From JBBDIO01 sp040880365 (GTDB lineage: Bacteria > Chloroflexota > Anaerolineae > Caldilineales > Caldilineaceae): DNA of 24,076 nucleotides. Below, piece by piece: positions 8,792 through 16,272 of this stretch. Location: positions 1-24,076 of the forward strand of contig JBBDIO010000167.1 of the NCBI GenBank assembly GCA_040880365.1. Direction: 5' to 3'. The notes beneath the pieces are model-generated. The model searched no databases. It worked only from the letters and a program-made list of their open reading frames with translations, and was not told the DNA's origin. The translations under genes and the position numbers were made by a program. Every line of letters starts with the position of its first letter. Positions within the stretch are counted from its first letter, which is position 1.

Positions 8792-11079
8792 GTGCGGATC
8801 ACCTCTGCCGTACGCAGGGCGTGCAGACTCAGGAGCACCGTTTCAAAATGTTCGGCCCCAAATTCTGCCAGGCGCAAACTGCCTTCCCGCATCATCGTGG
8901 TAGTGGCATGCGAGAATGTAGATAGCTCGGTCGGCTCGGCTGCCAGGGCCAGCACCCGGCTCAACCCGGCGGTGCCCCCCTCCACATCCAGACGGGCAAA
9001 GGCGTTTGCGGCATCCTGCAAAGCCGCCGCCATTTCGGGCGAAAGCTGTTTGGCCCGCTCCAGACGGCGCTTGAACGCGCTCACCGCCTGCGAAGCCGAA
9101 GTGCCCAAATCGCCGCGCGCCGCGCGCAACAGCTGGATAAACGCATGTTCATCGCCCAGAATACGCGCCACACTCAGGGCCAGCTCCAGCCGTGCGCCGG
9201 GGTTGTGGGTGGCGTAGAGCAATTCCAGCAGCGGCCCCAACGCGGCTTCGGTGCGCAGATTGCCCAGTGCCGACGCATAGGCCATTTGCAGACCTCGGTC
9301 GGCCTCAGCGGGCAGCCGTTGCAACAACTCATCGGCGATGCTCTGATCCTGCATCGCGCCCAATGCCCGCGCGCTGTGGGCGCGGATGGAAAGATATTTG
9401 GAATCCAGCCCCGCACGCAGCGCCGCGCGCGATTCGGGATCGGCAATGCGCCCCATGGCCCAGGCTGCGACCGATTGCAACGCCAGTTCGGTGCCGCTGA
9501 ACACCTCGATGAGTGCATGGGTGAGACGGGGATCCGCCGGCATACGCGCAATAGCGATAATCGCCTCGAACCGCACGTTGAAGCGGGGATCGCGCAGCGT
9601 TTCCAACAGTTCCTCCACCGCCAGCGGACTGCGCGCCCGCCCCAATCGTTCAGTCATGGAGATGGTCGTGCGCTCGTCACGCGCCTGATAATAGCGAATC
9701 ATCGCGCCCATTGCCTGGAACGGGTTGCCCCGCAAAAACATACCGGCAAACTGGATCACACCAAAGACATTATCGGCGCGGATACTGCCCAGGATCACAA
9801 GGGTTGCCAGGGTGAGCACCAGACCCATGACAAACAACGGCGTATAGGGGTCGATGGCAAGGCCCAATATCTGGCCCGAAAGCCCGCCGGAGAATTCCAG
9901 AATCCACCCGCCCATTAACTGGCTAATGCCGCCCACCACCCCAATCGACGCATAGTAGAAGGACATATACTCGGTCTTGCGATGGGGCGGCACCACACTC
10001 ACAAAAAGCAACCGCCCTGCGCCGATACCCCACGCCATATCCGAAATACCCACCAACACGGCAATTGCCAGCGCAATATAGAGGCTAATCTCCGTATCCC
10101 GCGGCATCACAAACCACATCACCGGCAACAGCAATTTCATCACCAGCCCGGCAATCATCACCGGCTTGCTGCCATAGCGATCTGCCGCCAGCCCCCAGGC
10201 CAGGCTGGAGACCAGATGGCCCACCAGCACGCCCGCCTGCAGCAATACAACCGAGCCTGCGCTGAGCAGCACCACCTCTTGCATAAAGAGGGGCAGAAAC
10301 GACATCATGGGCACCAAAGCCAGCGTGACGAGTGAGGCCCCTGCCAGATAGCGCATGAAGTTGCCGTCGCTCATGGCGGCCTGCATCCCACCCAGCAACG
10401 AAGGGGTTTCGGGCGTCCGCTGCACTGCCGCGCCGCCGGGAATCCTGGTCGCCGCCCAGGTGGAAACACCCCCAAAGGCGATGCCCGCGGCAATCAGCAG
10501 AATATAGGCCGATAGATCGTTGGAGCGATCCAGCACAAAGCCCGCCGCGCCTACGGCTGCCAACCCTGAAAGCGTGGTATAGATGCTATTGGTGGCCGAA
10601 TAGCGGCCGCGCACCGAATTGGGAATATATTCCTGCACCCAGGGCAGAAAGCCGGTTTCGGCAATCGCCCGGCTCAGCGCAAAGCCTGCCATAATCGCCG
10701 AAACATAGAACACCATGCCGGTTTCGCCCAGGCTTGCCGCCAGCCACGGCAAAAAGAGCAGCCCCACTGTAATAATCTTGCGCAGCCCCCAGAAGGTAAT
10801 ATAGACGCGCTTATAGCCATAGCGCGCCACCGTGGGCGCGATAAAAAGCGCAATCAACCCGGCAAAGGGCAAAAACGACAGGATCAATCCAATTTGCGGT
10901 TTGCTCATGCCCAGCGCGCTGAGCAAGAGCACGAAGGGTGAACCAAAGAAGGTAAACTGGGAAAATACGGTGTTGGTCGCGTTGGAAAGAATACTCCACC
11001 GCAGCCCGCGCAGTTTCTCTACCGTGGTGGGTTCCGCGGTCGCAGGCGCGACTGCCGGCGTTTCGGTTGATCCAGTCAT
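8788..11079 (-). CDS. MFS transporter fused to C-terminal HEAT repeats (first paralog)
   Basis: 763 residues, a tandem paralog of the gene downstream with the same architecture. It has a short Ala/Pro/Thr-rich N-terminal tail (1-18), VEKLRGLRWSI, then an MFS domain at about 25-435 with AADRYGS at 298-304 and GRLLFVSVVPP at 355-364. The connector FAGMFLRGNPF (444-454) precedes HEAT-like helices from about 490 to 655 (AAWAMGRIAD, HSARALGAMQ, AYASALGNLR, LELALSVARILGDE). The start ATG 11079 follows AGGGAAT and lies 10 bp after the mutS stop, so it is almost certainly cotranscribed with mutS. Near-identical blocks shared with the second paralog (GLQMAYASALGNL with one change, DPRFNVRFEAII) show that both the membrane and HEAT parts were duplicated together. 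The pair may form a heterodimer; that is inference. Confidence 0.9.
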   Translation of the reverse strand: MTGSTETPAVAPATAEPTTVEKLRGLRWSILSNATNTVFSQFTFFGSPFVLLLSALGMSKPQIGLILSFLPFAGLIALFIAPTVARYGYKRVYITFWGLRKIITVGLLFLPWLAASLGETGMVFYVSAIMAGFALSRAIAETGFLPWVQEYIPNSVRGRYSATNSIYTTLSGLAAVGAAGFVLDRSNDLSAYILLIAAGIAFGGVSTWAATRIPGGAAVQRTPETPSLLGGMQAAMSDGNFMRYLAGASLVTLALVPMMSFLPLFMQEVVLLSAGSVVLLQAGVLVGHLVSSLAWGLAADRYGSKPVMIAGLVMKLLLPVMWFVMPRDTEISLYIALAIAVLVGISDMAWGIGAGRLLFVSVVPPHRKTEYMSFYYASIGVVGGISQLMGGWILEFSGGLSGQILGLAIDPYTPLFVMGLVLTLATLVILGSIRADNVFGVIQFAGMFLRGNPFQAMGAMIRYYQARDERTTISMTERLGRARSPLAVEELLETLRDPRFNVRFEAIIAIARMPADPRLTHALIEVFSGTELALQSVAAWAMGRIADPESRAALRAGLDSKYLSIRAHSARALGAMQDQSIADELLQRLPAEADRGLQMAYASALGNLRTEAALGPLLELLYATHNPGARLELALSVARILGDEHAFIQLLRAARGDLGTSASQAVSAFKRRLERAKQLSPEMAAALQDAANAFARLDVEGGTAGLSRVLALAAEPTELSTFSHATTTMMREGSLRLAEFGAEHFETVLLSLHALRTAEVIRT

Positions 11080-11089
11080 GATTCCCTAT

Positions 11090-13717
11090 TCATTTCTGTG
11101 CGGCCAACTGTTGTAGCTCATAGAGCCGGTTGAGCGCGTCCAGAGGGGTCAATCCATTCACATCCAGTTTGCGCAATGCCTCGACTGCCGGATGGACATC
11201 GGCAAAAAGTGAAACCTGGGTAGCCGCGGCGCGGGGCTTTGCATCATCACTATCCAGCAAACGGCGCGGACCTGCCGCGCCGCTGCGCTCCAGGTCGGCC
11301 AGAATGGCTTCGGCTCGTCTCACCACCGCCCCCGGCAAACCGGCCATGCGTCCGACATGCACGCCATACGAGCGGTCGGCCTTGCCCGGAATGATACGCC
11401 GTAAAAAGACGACATCATCGCCGTCGCCGGTCCCAGAGCTGCTGTCATCCACCGCCACATTGTAGTTGACCACATGCGGCAAACGTTCGGCAAGCTCGGT
11501 CAGCTCATGATAGTGGGTGGCAAAGAGCGTCTTGGCTCGCAGTTCGGGGTGATTGTGCAAATATTCCACCACAGCCCAGGCAATGGCAAGCCCATCATAC
11601 GTGCTGGTGCCGCGCCCGATTTCATCTAAAACCAGCAAACTGCGCCGGGTGGCGTGGTTCAGAATATTGGCGGTTTCCACCATCTCCACCATAAACGTAG
11701 ATTGGCCGCGGTGAATCTCATCGCTGGCGCCAATGCGCGTGAAGATGCGATCCACCACCCCAATCTGGGCGGCATCGGCAGGCACAAAACTGCCGATCTG
11801 GGCCATAAGCGTGATCAGCGCAGTCTGGCGCAAAAAGGTGCTCTTGCCTGCCATGTTGGGGCCGGTGAGCACATGAATACACGCATCGGGTGTGAGTTCG
11901 GTATCGTTGGGCACAAACGGCTCATCAGTCAGCGTCAGCTCCACCACGGGATGCCGCCCCGCGACGATCTGAATCGCAGGCCCCTCATCGACCACCGGGC
12001 GCACATAGCGGCGCATGAGCGCGGTTTCGGCCAAAGCCGTGTAGACATCCAGCGTCGCCAGCACCGCGGCCAATTCCAGCAAGCGTCCGGCGCGTGCCGC
12101 CACTTGTGCGCACACATCCCGATAAATCTGTTGCTCGATCTCCAGACGCCGCTCATCCGCATTGAGCACCAGCGACTCATACTCTTTCAGATCCGGCGTA
12201 ATATAACGCTCGGCATTCGTCAGCGTCTGCTTCCGAATATAGTCGTCGGGCACTTTATCGGTGTGGGTGTGGGTCACTTCGATATAGTAGCCAAAAACCT
12301 TGTTATAGCCGACTTTGAGGCTTTTGATATCCAGGCGTTCGCGCTCGGTGCGTTCCAGGTTGGCAATCCACTCTTTGGCGTGGCGGCTCTTGTCCACCAG
12401 TTCATCCAGTTCCTGGCTATAACCAGAGCAGATGACGCCGGGCGTGTTGAGCGTGGCAGGTGGCTCCGGTGCGATTGCCTGGTCCAGCAACGCCCGCACA
12501 TCCTCGCACCCCGGCAACGGCGGCAGAATCGCATCCAGGTCGGCGGCTTTCAATAAATCCTGCAAGGCGGGAATACAGGTCAACACATCGCGCACGCCCA
12601 CCAGATCGCGCGGCGCGGCAATCGCCTGGGCCACGCGATTGGTCCAGCGTTCCAGATCGCCCAACGGTCGTAGCAGCGCGCAGACTTCCAGGCGACAGGT
12701 TGTATCGCCCACAAACCGCTCCACGGCATCCAGCCGCTGCTGAATGGATTCCACATCCAACAGAGGTTGATTCAGACGCCGGCGCAACAGCCGCCCCCCC
12801 ATAGGTGTCAGCGTATTGTCCAGCACATCCAGCAGACTGCCCTTCACCTGGCCGCCGCGAATAGTCTCGGTCAATTCCAGATTGCGCCGGGTCGATTCGT
12901 CCAGCGTCATAAACTCGCCCACGGCATAGGTCGCCAGCCGCTGCAATTGCCCCAGCGCGGCAGGCTGCATCCGCCGCAAATAGGCCAGCACCGCCGCCGC
13001 CGCGCGCACAGCCGCGCCCTTGCCCTGCAAGCCAAAGCCATCCAGCGTCGCCACCTCAAAATAGCGCAACAGCGCATCCTGGGCGGTGTCCGGCTCCACT
13101 TCCCATGCTTCCACCCCCGACAGAATGGGCGCGAGCGCATCGATTAGCCCAAACAGGCTGGATTCGCGCGGCGACCAATCCACGGCAATCAACTCGGTGG
13201 GCGCGAGACGGCTCAGTTCCTCGCCGATGCGGCGTTCCACTTCGGCAGCCGATTCGCTCTGAATCTGGGTCGCGGCAAATTCGCCGGTGGTGATATCGCA
13301 ATAGGCCAAACCGGCACTGTGGCCGCGTGGCCCCATAGTCACCGCGGCCAGATAGTTGTTGCGTTTTTCGTTGAGCAGGCCCGGCTCCACCACCGTGCCC
13401 TTGCTCACCACGCGCTGCACCGCGCGCTCCACCAGCCCATTGCCGGGTTCGCTCACCTGTTCGGCAATCGCGACCTTATAGCCCGCCTCGATGAGCCGCG
13501 CAATATAGCCATCCACACTGTGATAGGGCACACCCGCCAGCGGCACGCGCACGTCGTTCCCCACCGGGCGACTGGTCAGCACGACGTCGCAAACCCGCGC
13601 GACGGTTTTGGCGTCGTCGTCGAAGGTTTCGTAAAAATCGCCCAGGCGAAAGAACAAAATACAGTCGGGATGTTCACTCTTTAGCGACAGATATTGCTGT
13701 CGCATGGGAGTCGTCAT
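11090..13717 (-). CDS. mutS: DNA mismatch repair ATPase MutS
   Basis: 875 residues, full length. MutS recognises mismatches and small loops in DNA and recruits MutL. The N-terminal mismatch-contact motif is GDFYETF with Phe28 and Glu30. The middle core and clamp domains follow, with the clamp-region signature GYNKVFGYYIEVTHTH. The ABC-type ATPase has a Walker A TGPNMAGKSTFLRQ at about 618-630 and a Walker B/signature LLVLDEIGRGTSTYDG at about 693-708, then the FATHYHEL motif. The C-terminus carries the short helical dimer tail (NGLTPLDALNRLYELQQ). Start ATG 13717 gives the family-typical MTTPMRQQYL beginning, though the Shine-Dalgarno (AAGG, 14-15 bases away) is poor. No mutL is visible beside it; instead two transporter genes follow 10 bp downstream. 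Confidence 0.98.
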   Translation of the reverse strand: MTTPMRQQYLSLKSEHPDCILFFRLGDFYETFDDDAKTVARVCDVVLTSRPVGNDVRVPLAGVPYHSVDGYIARLIEAGYKVAIAEQVSEPGNGLVERAVQRVVSKGTVVEPGLLNEKRNNYLAAVTMGPRGHSAGLAYCDITTGEFAATQIQSESAAEVERRIGEELSRLAPTELIAVDWSPRESSLFGLIDALAPILSGVEAWEVEPDTAQDALLRYFEVATLDGFGLQGKGAAVRAAAAVLAYLRRMQPAALGQLQRLATYAVGEFMTLDESTRRNLELTETIRGGQVKGSLLDVLDNTLTPMGGRLLRRRLNQPLLDVESIQQRLDAVERFVGDTTCRLEVCALLRPLGDLERWTNRVAQAIAAPRDLVGVRDVLTCIPALQDLLKAADLDAILPPLPGCEDVRALLDQAIAPEPPATLNTPGVICSGYSQELDELVDKSRHAKEWIANLERTERERLDIKSLKVGYNKVFGYYIEVTHTHTDKVPDDYIRKQTLTNAERYITPDLKEYESLVLNADERRLEIEQQIYRDVCAQVAARAGRLLELAAVLATLDVYTALAETALMRRYVRPVVDEGPAIQIVAGRHPVVELTLTDEPFVPNDTELTPDACIHVLTGPNMAGKSTFLRQTALITLMAQIGSFVPADAAQIGVVDRIFTRIGASDEIHRGQSTFMVEMVETANILNHATRRSLLVLDEIGRGTSTYDGLAIAWAVVEYLHNHPELRAKTLFATHYHELTELAERLPHVVNYNVAVDDSSSGTGDGDDVVFLRRIIPGKADRSYGVHVGRMAGLPGAVVRRAEAILADLERSGAAGPRRLLDSDDAKPRAAATQVSLFADVHPAVEALRKLDVNGLTPLDALNRLYELQQLAAQK

Positions 13718-13954
13718 GCGGATCGCTGCCTTATGCTTGAATCATGCTTGAATCGGTGTCGGAATCAGTCGGTGAACTGTCTGTAAAAACTGTCGTATAA
13801 ATGTCGTATAAATACTGGTTAGCAACACGGCACAGAGTAGCCGGGCGCAATCTCGCCGCCCGGCACAATTCGCCCATTATAGCATAGGGGCGCAGATGGG
13901 ATATAGCGTCGCCCCTTGCAATACCATGCCACATTCCGCGCCGCGCACAATGCA
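13718..13954. other. Spacer upstream of mutS with two 11-bp tandem duplications
   Basis: 237 bp without a supported gene. It contains ATGCTTGAATC twice in tandem (13733-13754) and TGTCGTATAAA twice in tandem (13791-13812). It also contains a 7-bp hairpin (AGGGGCG at 13886-13892 with 13910-13916) that could end the lipase transcript but has no T-tract. A 74-codon minus-strand frame covers it but looks like spacer sequence. Confidence 0.6.
13876..13884 (-). promoter_or_regulatory. Candidate extended -10 promoter for the mutS operon
   Basis: The minus strand reads TGCTATAAT, a perfect extended -10 element (TGnTATAAT). Transcription would start near 13869 and give a leader of about 150 nt before mutS. 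No good -35 is seen at 16-18 bp, which extended -10 promoters can dispense with. Confidence 0.5.
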
Positions 13955-15787
13955 CTAATCGCCTCCGCCCGATAGACGCCCTAACGCCTCGAACGCCAGA
14001 TAGACGGTGCGCTCGGCAACCGTACCATCGGGCAAGATTGTCCCCAGACTCACGTCCACCCCATAGACGCCCGGCACAGAAGGCACGATAGTCGCGTTGA
14101 GAAGCTCACCACTTGCCCCCACAGGGATAGATTCCTGCCTGCCGTCGGGGTGCACCACGATCACCCGGGCGCGCGCATAGGCAATCGGTTCGTTCCCCAG
14201 CGTCAGGGTGGCGGTGATTTGAACCGCTTCTTCCAGACGCGGCAGATGATTGCTCAGTTCCGCGTCTATGGTTGCGCCGCCCGCATAGAGCGTTACCAGC
14301 GCATACTCGGTGCCCAAGGGCGGCGTGCGCGGTGTGGCCTGCACGGTGACCTGCCAGGGGCCTGGGCGAGGGTTCTCAAAGCCATAGCCCAGATAGAGCA
14401 GCGATTCGGGATCGGTAATCATGTTCAGACCATTATCGGCCGCAGTCAGTGTGATCTCATTGCCGGTGGCGCCGCGCACCGTCACGGTTAACGAGCGCGA
14501 GGGATCGAAAAGCCCAAAGCTGGCGACCGTCACATCCCGATCAATGTGGATGGTATGTTCCTGGCTGGAGCCACTGCGCACGGTCCCCGTCATCACCTGA
14601 CTAAACTGGACCAAATCAGCAGTGTCGGGGGCCAACGCAGCGCTTTCGCTATCCACGTCACTTTCACCACTTGCAGTAGACCCCGTATTCACGGCAAAGT
14701 CCTCGGCCGTACGGCGCAAAAGCGGTGCCACGTGGTCGAAAAAGAGCGCTTCCGAAGTGGTAAGATCGGTGTGGATATAGGGCGCTTCTATCAATTGCGC
14801 CGGAACCGCGGTCGCGCTTTGCATGGAAACTACAGTGTCATTCGGCACAGTCCCACAGGGAGAAAACAAACGCCGCTGGATCACAGTCCCCGCCACAATG
14901 AAGAAAGGCACGCCCCGCGCCTCAAAGATCTGGGGATTAAAAACACTTTGCAGATACCCAGTGCGGAGTTCCAGAGAGGCAGGCTGATAAAAGCCCAGCG
15001 ATTGGGCCAGGACTGCACAATCGCTGCCCCCATTGGGCGTGCCCAGCATAATGAGTTGCCCCACATCCCGCGGCCCCATCACGCTGTCAATATAATAGCG
15101 AGCAATCAGACCGCCCATGCTGTGAACCACCAGATCCACAGCTTCGGCACCCGTTTCGGCCTTCACCGCTGCGATATAATCGCCCAAAATTTCAGAATTG
15201 CGAGCAATCGTGTGCGTGCGCTGGGCCGGGCGCAACAGATTGCCCGTATCCATGACGCCGGGCACCTGTCCATCACCGACGGCATAGCCGGGCAGACCAG
15301 TATGTGCCAGATACCCCGCCGGCCCCAGATATCCCATCCATGTCGAAAAGGACGATCCGAATCCATGTACCAGAACCACCGGGCGCGGCGCGACTGTCAG
15401 ATTCCGGGCGACGACGGGCAACCAACCGCTGGTCTGATAGTTGATGACATGGATTTCGCGTTGCGGGCGCACCTGTCCATCCTCATCCCAAAACCAGCCT
15501 AATGTGCTGATGGGCGCGGTGGTGCAGGTGCGCGCACCGTCGGGGATTACACAATCGCCCAGATGATGCACATCGTCATCCAGATAGAAAGAGAGCGTGG
15601 TGGCGGCCTCCGCGTCCTCGGAAGCGGTGATGACCAGACGCATCTGTGTACCGTCCACCAGGCTGGATAGTGGCGCATCCGCGAGGTTCAGCACAGCCAC
15701 TTCATATTCAATCTGCGCCCATACGCCGGAATAGAGTAACAAAACAAGCACAACACTTGCCGGTAATGCACGGAATAAACGGATCAT
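13955..15787 (-). CDS. Secreted alpha/beta-hydrolase (lipase/esterase-like) with C-terminal beta domains
   Basis: 610 residues. A Sec signal peptide spans 1-24 (hydrophobic core VVLVLLL, cleavage VWA/Q), so the protein is exported. An N-terminal beta-rich region (25-130) has a possible disulfide C79-C88. The hydrolase domain follows: oxyanion strand and loop VLVHGFGSS (138-146), nucleophile elbow VHSMGG with Ser223, and LGTPNGGSD (248-256) typical of triacylglycerol lipases. The acid and base are plausibly Asp317 (VPNDTVVS) and His339 (YIHTDL). After a Ser/Asp-rich linker (about 368-390) come two beta-rich segments: about 395-510, resembling the pre-peptidase or Ig-like domains of exported enzymes, and about 515-605, with VQITATLTLG, VIVVHPDGRQES and VPGVYGVDVS typical of Ig-like or macroglobulin-like folds. 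The start ATG 15787 has GGAAGGA upstream. Substrate could be a lipid or other ester; not resolvable here. Confidence 0.88.
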   Translation of the reverse strand: MIRLFRALPASVVLVLLLYSGVWAQIEYEVAVLNLADAPLSSLVDGTQMRLVITASEDAEAATTLSFYLDDDVHHLGDCVIPDGARTCTTAPISTLGWFWDEDGQVRPQREIHVINYQTSGWLPVVARNLTVAPRPVVLVHGFGSSFSTWMGYLGPAGYLAHTGLPGYAVGDGQVPGVMDTGNLLRPAQRTHTIARNSEILGDYIAAVKAETGAEAVDLVVHSMGGLIARYYIDSVMGPRDVGQLIMLGTPNGGSDCAVLAQSLGFYQPASLELRTGYLQSVFNPQIFEARGVPFFIVAGTVIQRRLFSPCGTVPNDTVVSMQSATAVPAQLIEAPYIHTDLTTSEALFFDHVAPLLRRTAEDFAVNTGSTASGESDVDSESAALAPDTADLVQFSQVMTGTVRSGSSQEHTIHIDRDVTVASFGLFDPSRSLTVTVRGATGNEITLTAADNGLNMITDPESLLYLGYGFENPRPGPWQVTVQATPRTPPLGTEYALVTLYAGGATIDAELSNHLPRLEEAVQITATLTLGNEPIAYARARVIVVHPDGRQESIPVGASGELLNATIVPSVPGVYGVDVSLGTILPDGTVAERTVYLAFEALGRLSGGGD

Positions 15788-16027
15788 AGGACCATCCTTC
15801 CAGGTTCTGCGCTTTCGTGAAGCTTCGATAGTTTTCGATAGTTAAGGGCAAGATCAATCTGTGCAGGCAATACCGAAGCAGGAATATCACCCACAGATAA
15901 AACAGTCCCACCTATTCGATTTCCGGATGCAGCAATCCGTGATATTTTCCACGCGAATGTGTTTGAAGAGGGGGCCACACGCGAAGGCACAATCAAATTC
16001 ACAAGCAGGGATACAGCGTCGCCAATT

Positions 16028-16056
16028 ACTATACAACTTCCTTTCCCCCAGATCAA
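16028..16056 (-). promoter_or_regulatory. Candidate sigma-70 promoter for the lipase gene
   Basis: The minus strand reads TTGATC (16056-16051), a 17-bp spacer, then TATAGT (16033-16028). Transcription would begin near 16021, giving a leader of about 230 nt. The inverted repeat at 16064-16080 abuts the -35 and could be an operator. Confidence 0.5.
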
Positions 16057-16141
16057 CGGTCGCGCAAACGCCCGGTTTGCCCGACGCCAACCGGGGCCAA
16101 AAACTTTGACACCCCTGTAATCTTGCCCTACAATCACCTCC

Positions 16142-16170
16142 TTAAGTATAGGTTGGCTACACTATATAAT
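16142..16170 (+). promoter_or_regulatory. Candidate promoter for the alaS operon
   Basis: A perfect -10 hexamer TATAAT (16165-16170) stands 17 bp after TTAAGT (16142-16147, a weak -35, 3 of 6). A second perfect TATAAT lies at 16184-16189. Either would give a leader of about 75-95 nt before the alaS start at 16273. Confidence 0.45.
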
Positions 16171-16210
16171 GCCCAATACAAACTATAATGCCTGAAAGCC
16201 AGTCTGTACT

Positions 16211-16255
16211 ATCACAGTTCGCAATATCACAGTTCGTAATATTCTTGTCCGCAAT
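16211..16255. repeat. Three tandem copies of a 15-bp unit in the alaS leader
   Basis: Units 16211-16225 (ATCACAGTTCGCAAT), 16226-16240 (one base different) and 16241-16255 (more diverged, ATTCTTGTCCGCAAT). They lie between the candidate promoter and the alaS ribosome binding site, in the untranslated leader. Confidence 0.7.
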
Positions 16256-16272
16256 AGTGAGGGTGGATCCCA

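Larger units (their letters stand above)
15788..16272. other. Divergent promoter region between lipase and alaS (485 bp)
   Basis: No convincing gene. It holds the promoters of both neighbours, a tandem duplication TTCGATAGTT x2 (15824-15843), a 6-bp-stem inverted repeat GCAAAC-GCCCG-GTTTGC (16064-16080) just upstream of the lipase -35, and three degenerate copies of a 15-bp unit (16211-16255) close to alaS. A minus-strand frame of 117 codons from 16137 down to 15784 overlaps the lipase start by ATGA and has a perfect Shine-Dalgarno over its start. Its third positions are AT-rich unlike real genes here, so I did not call it. Confidence 0.6.

Noticed and set aside
13731..13955. 74-codon minus-strand frame between lipase and mutS
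   Set aside because: It consists of tandem-repeat and spacer sequence, contains the candidate mutS promoter, and has no family features.
16259..16272. Possible T-box motif (AGGGTGGATCCC) just before alaS
   Set aside because: It touches the start codon and leaves no room for the terminator/antiterminator; no specifier stem was found. It is better explained as the ribosome binding site.
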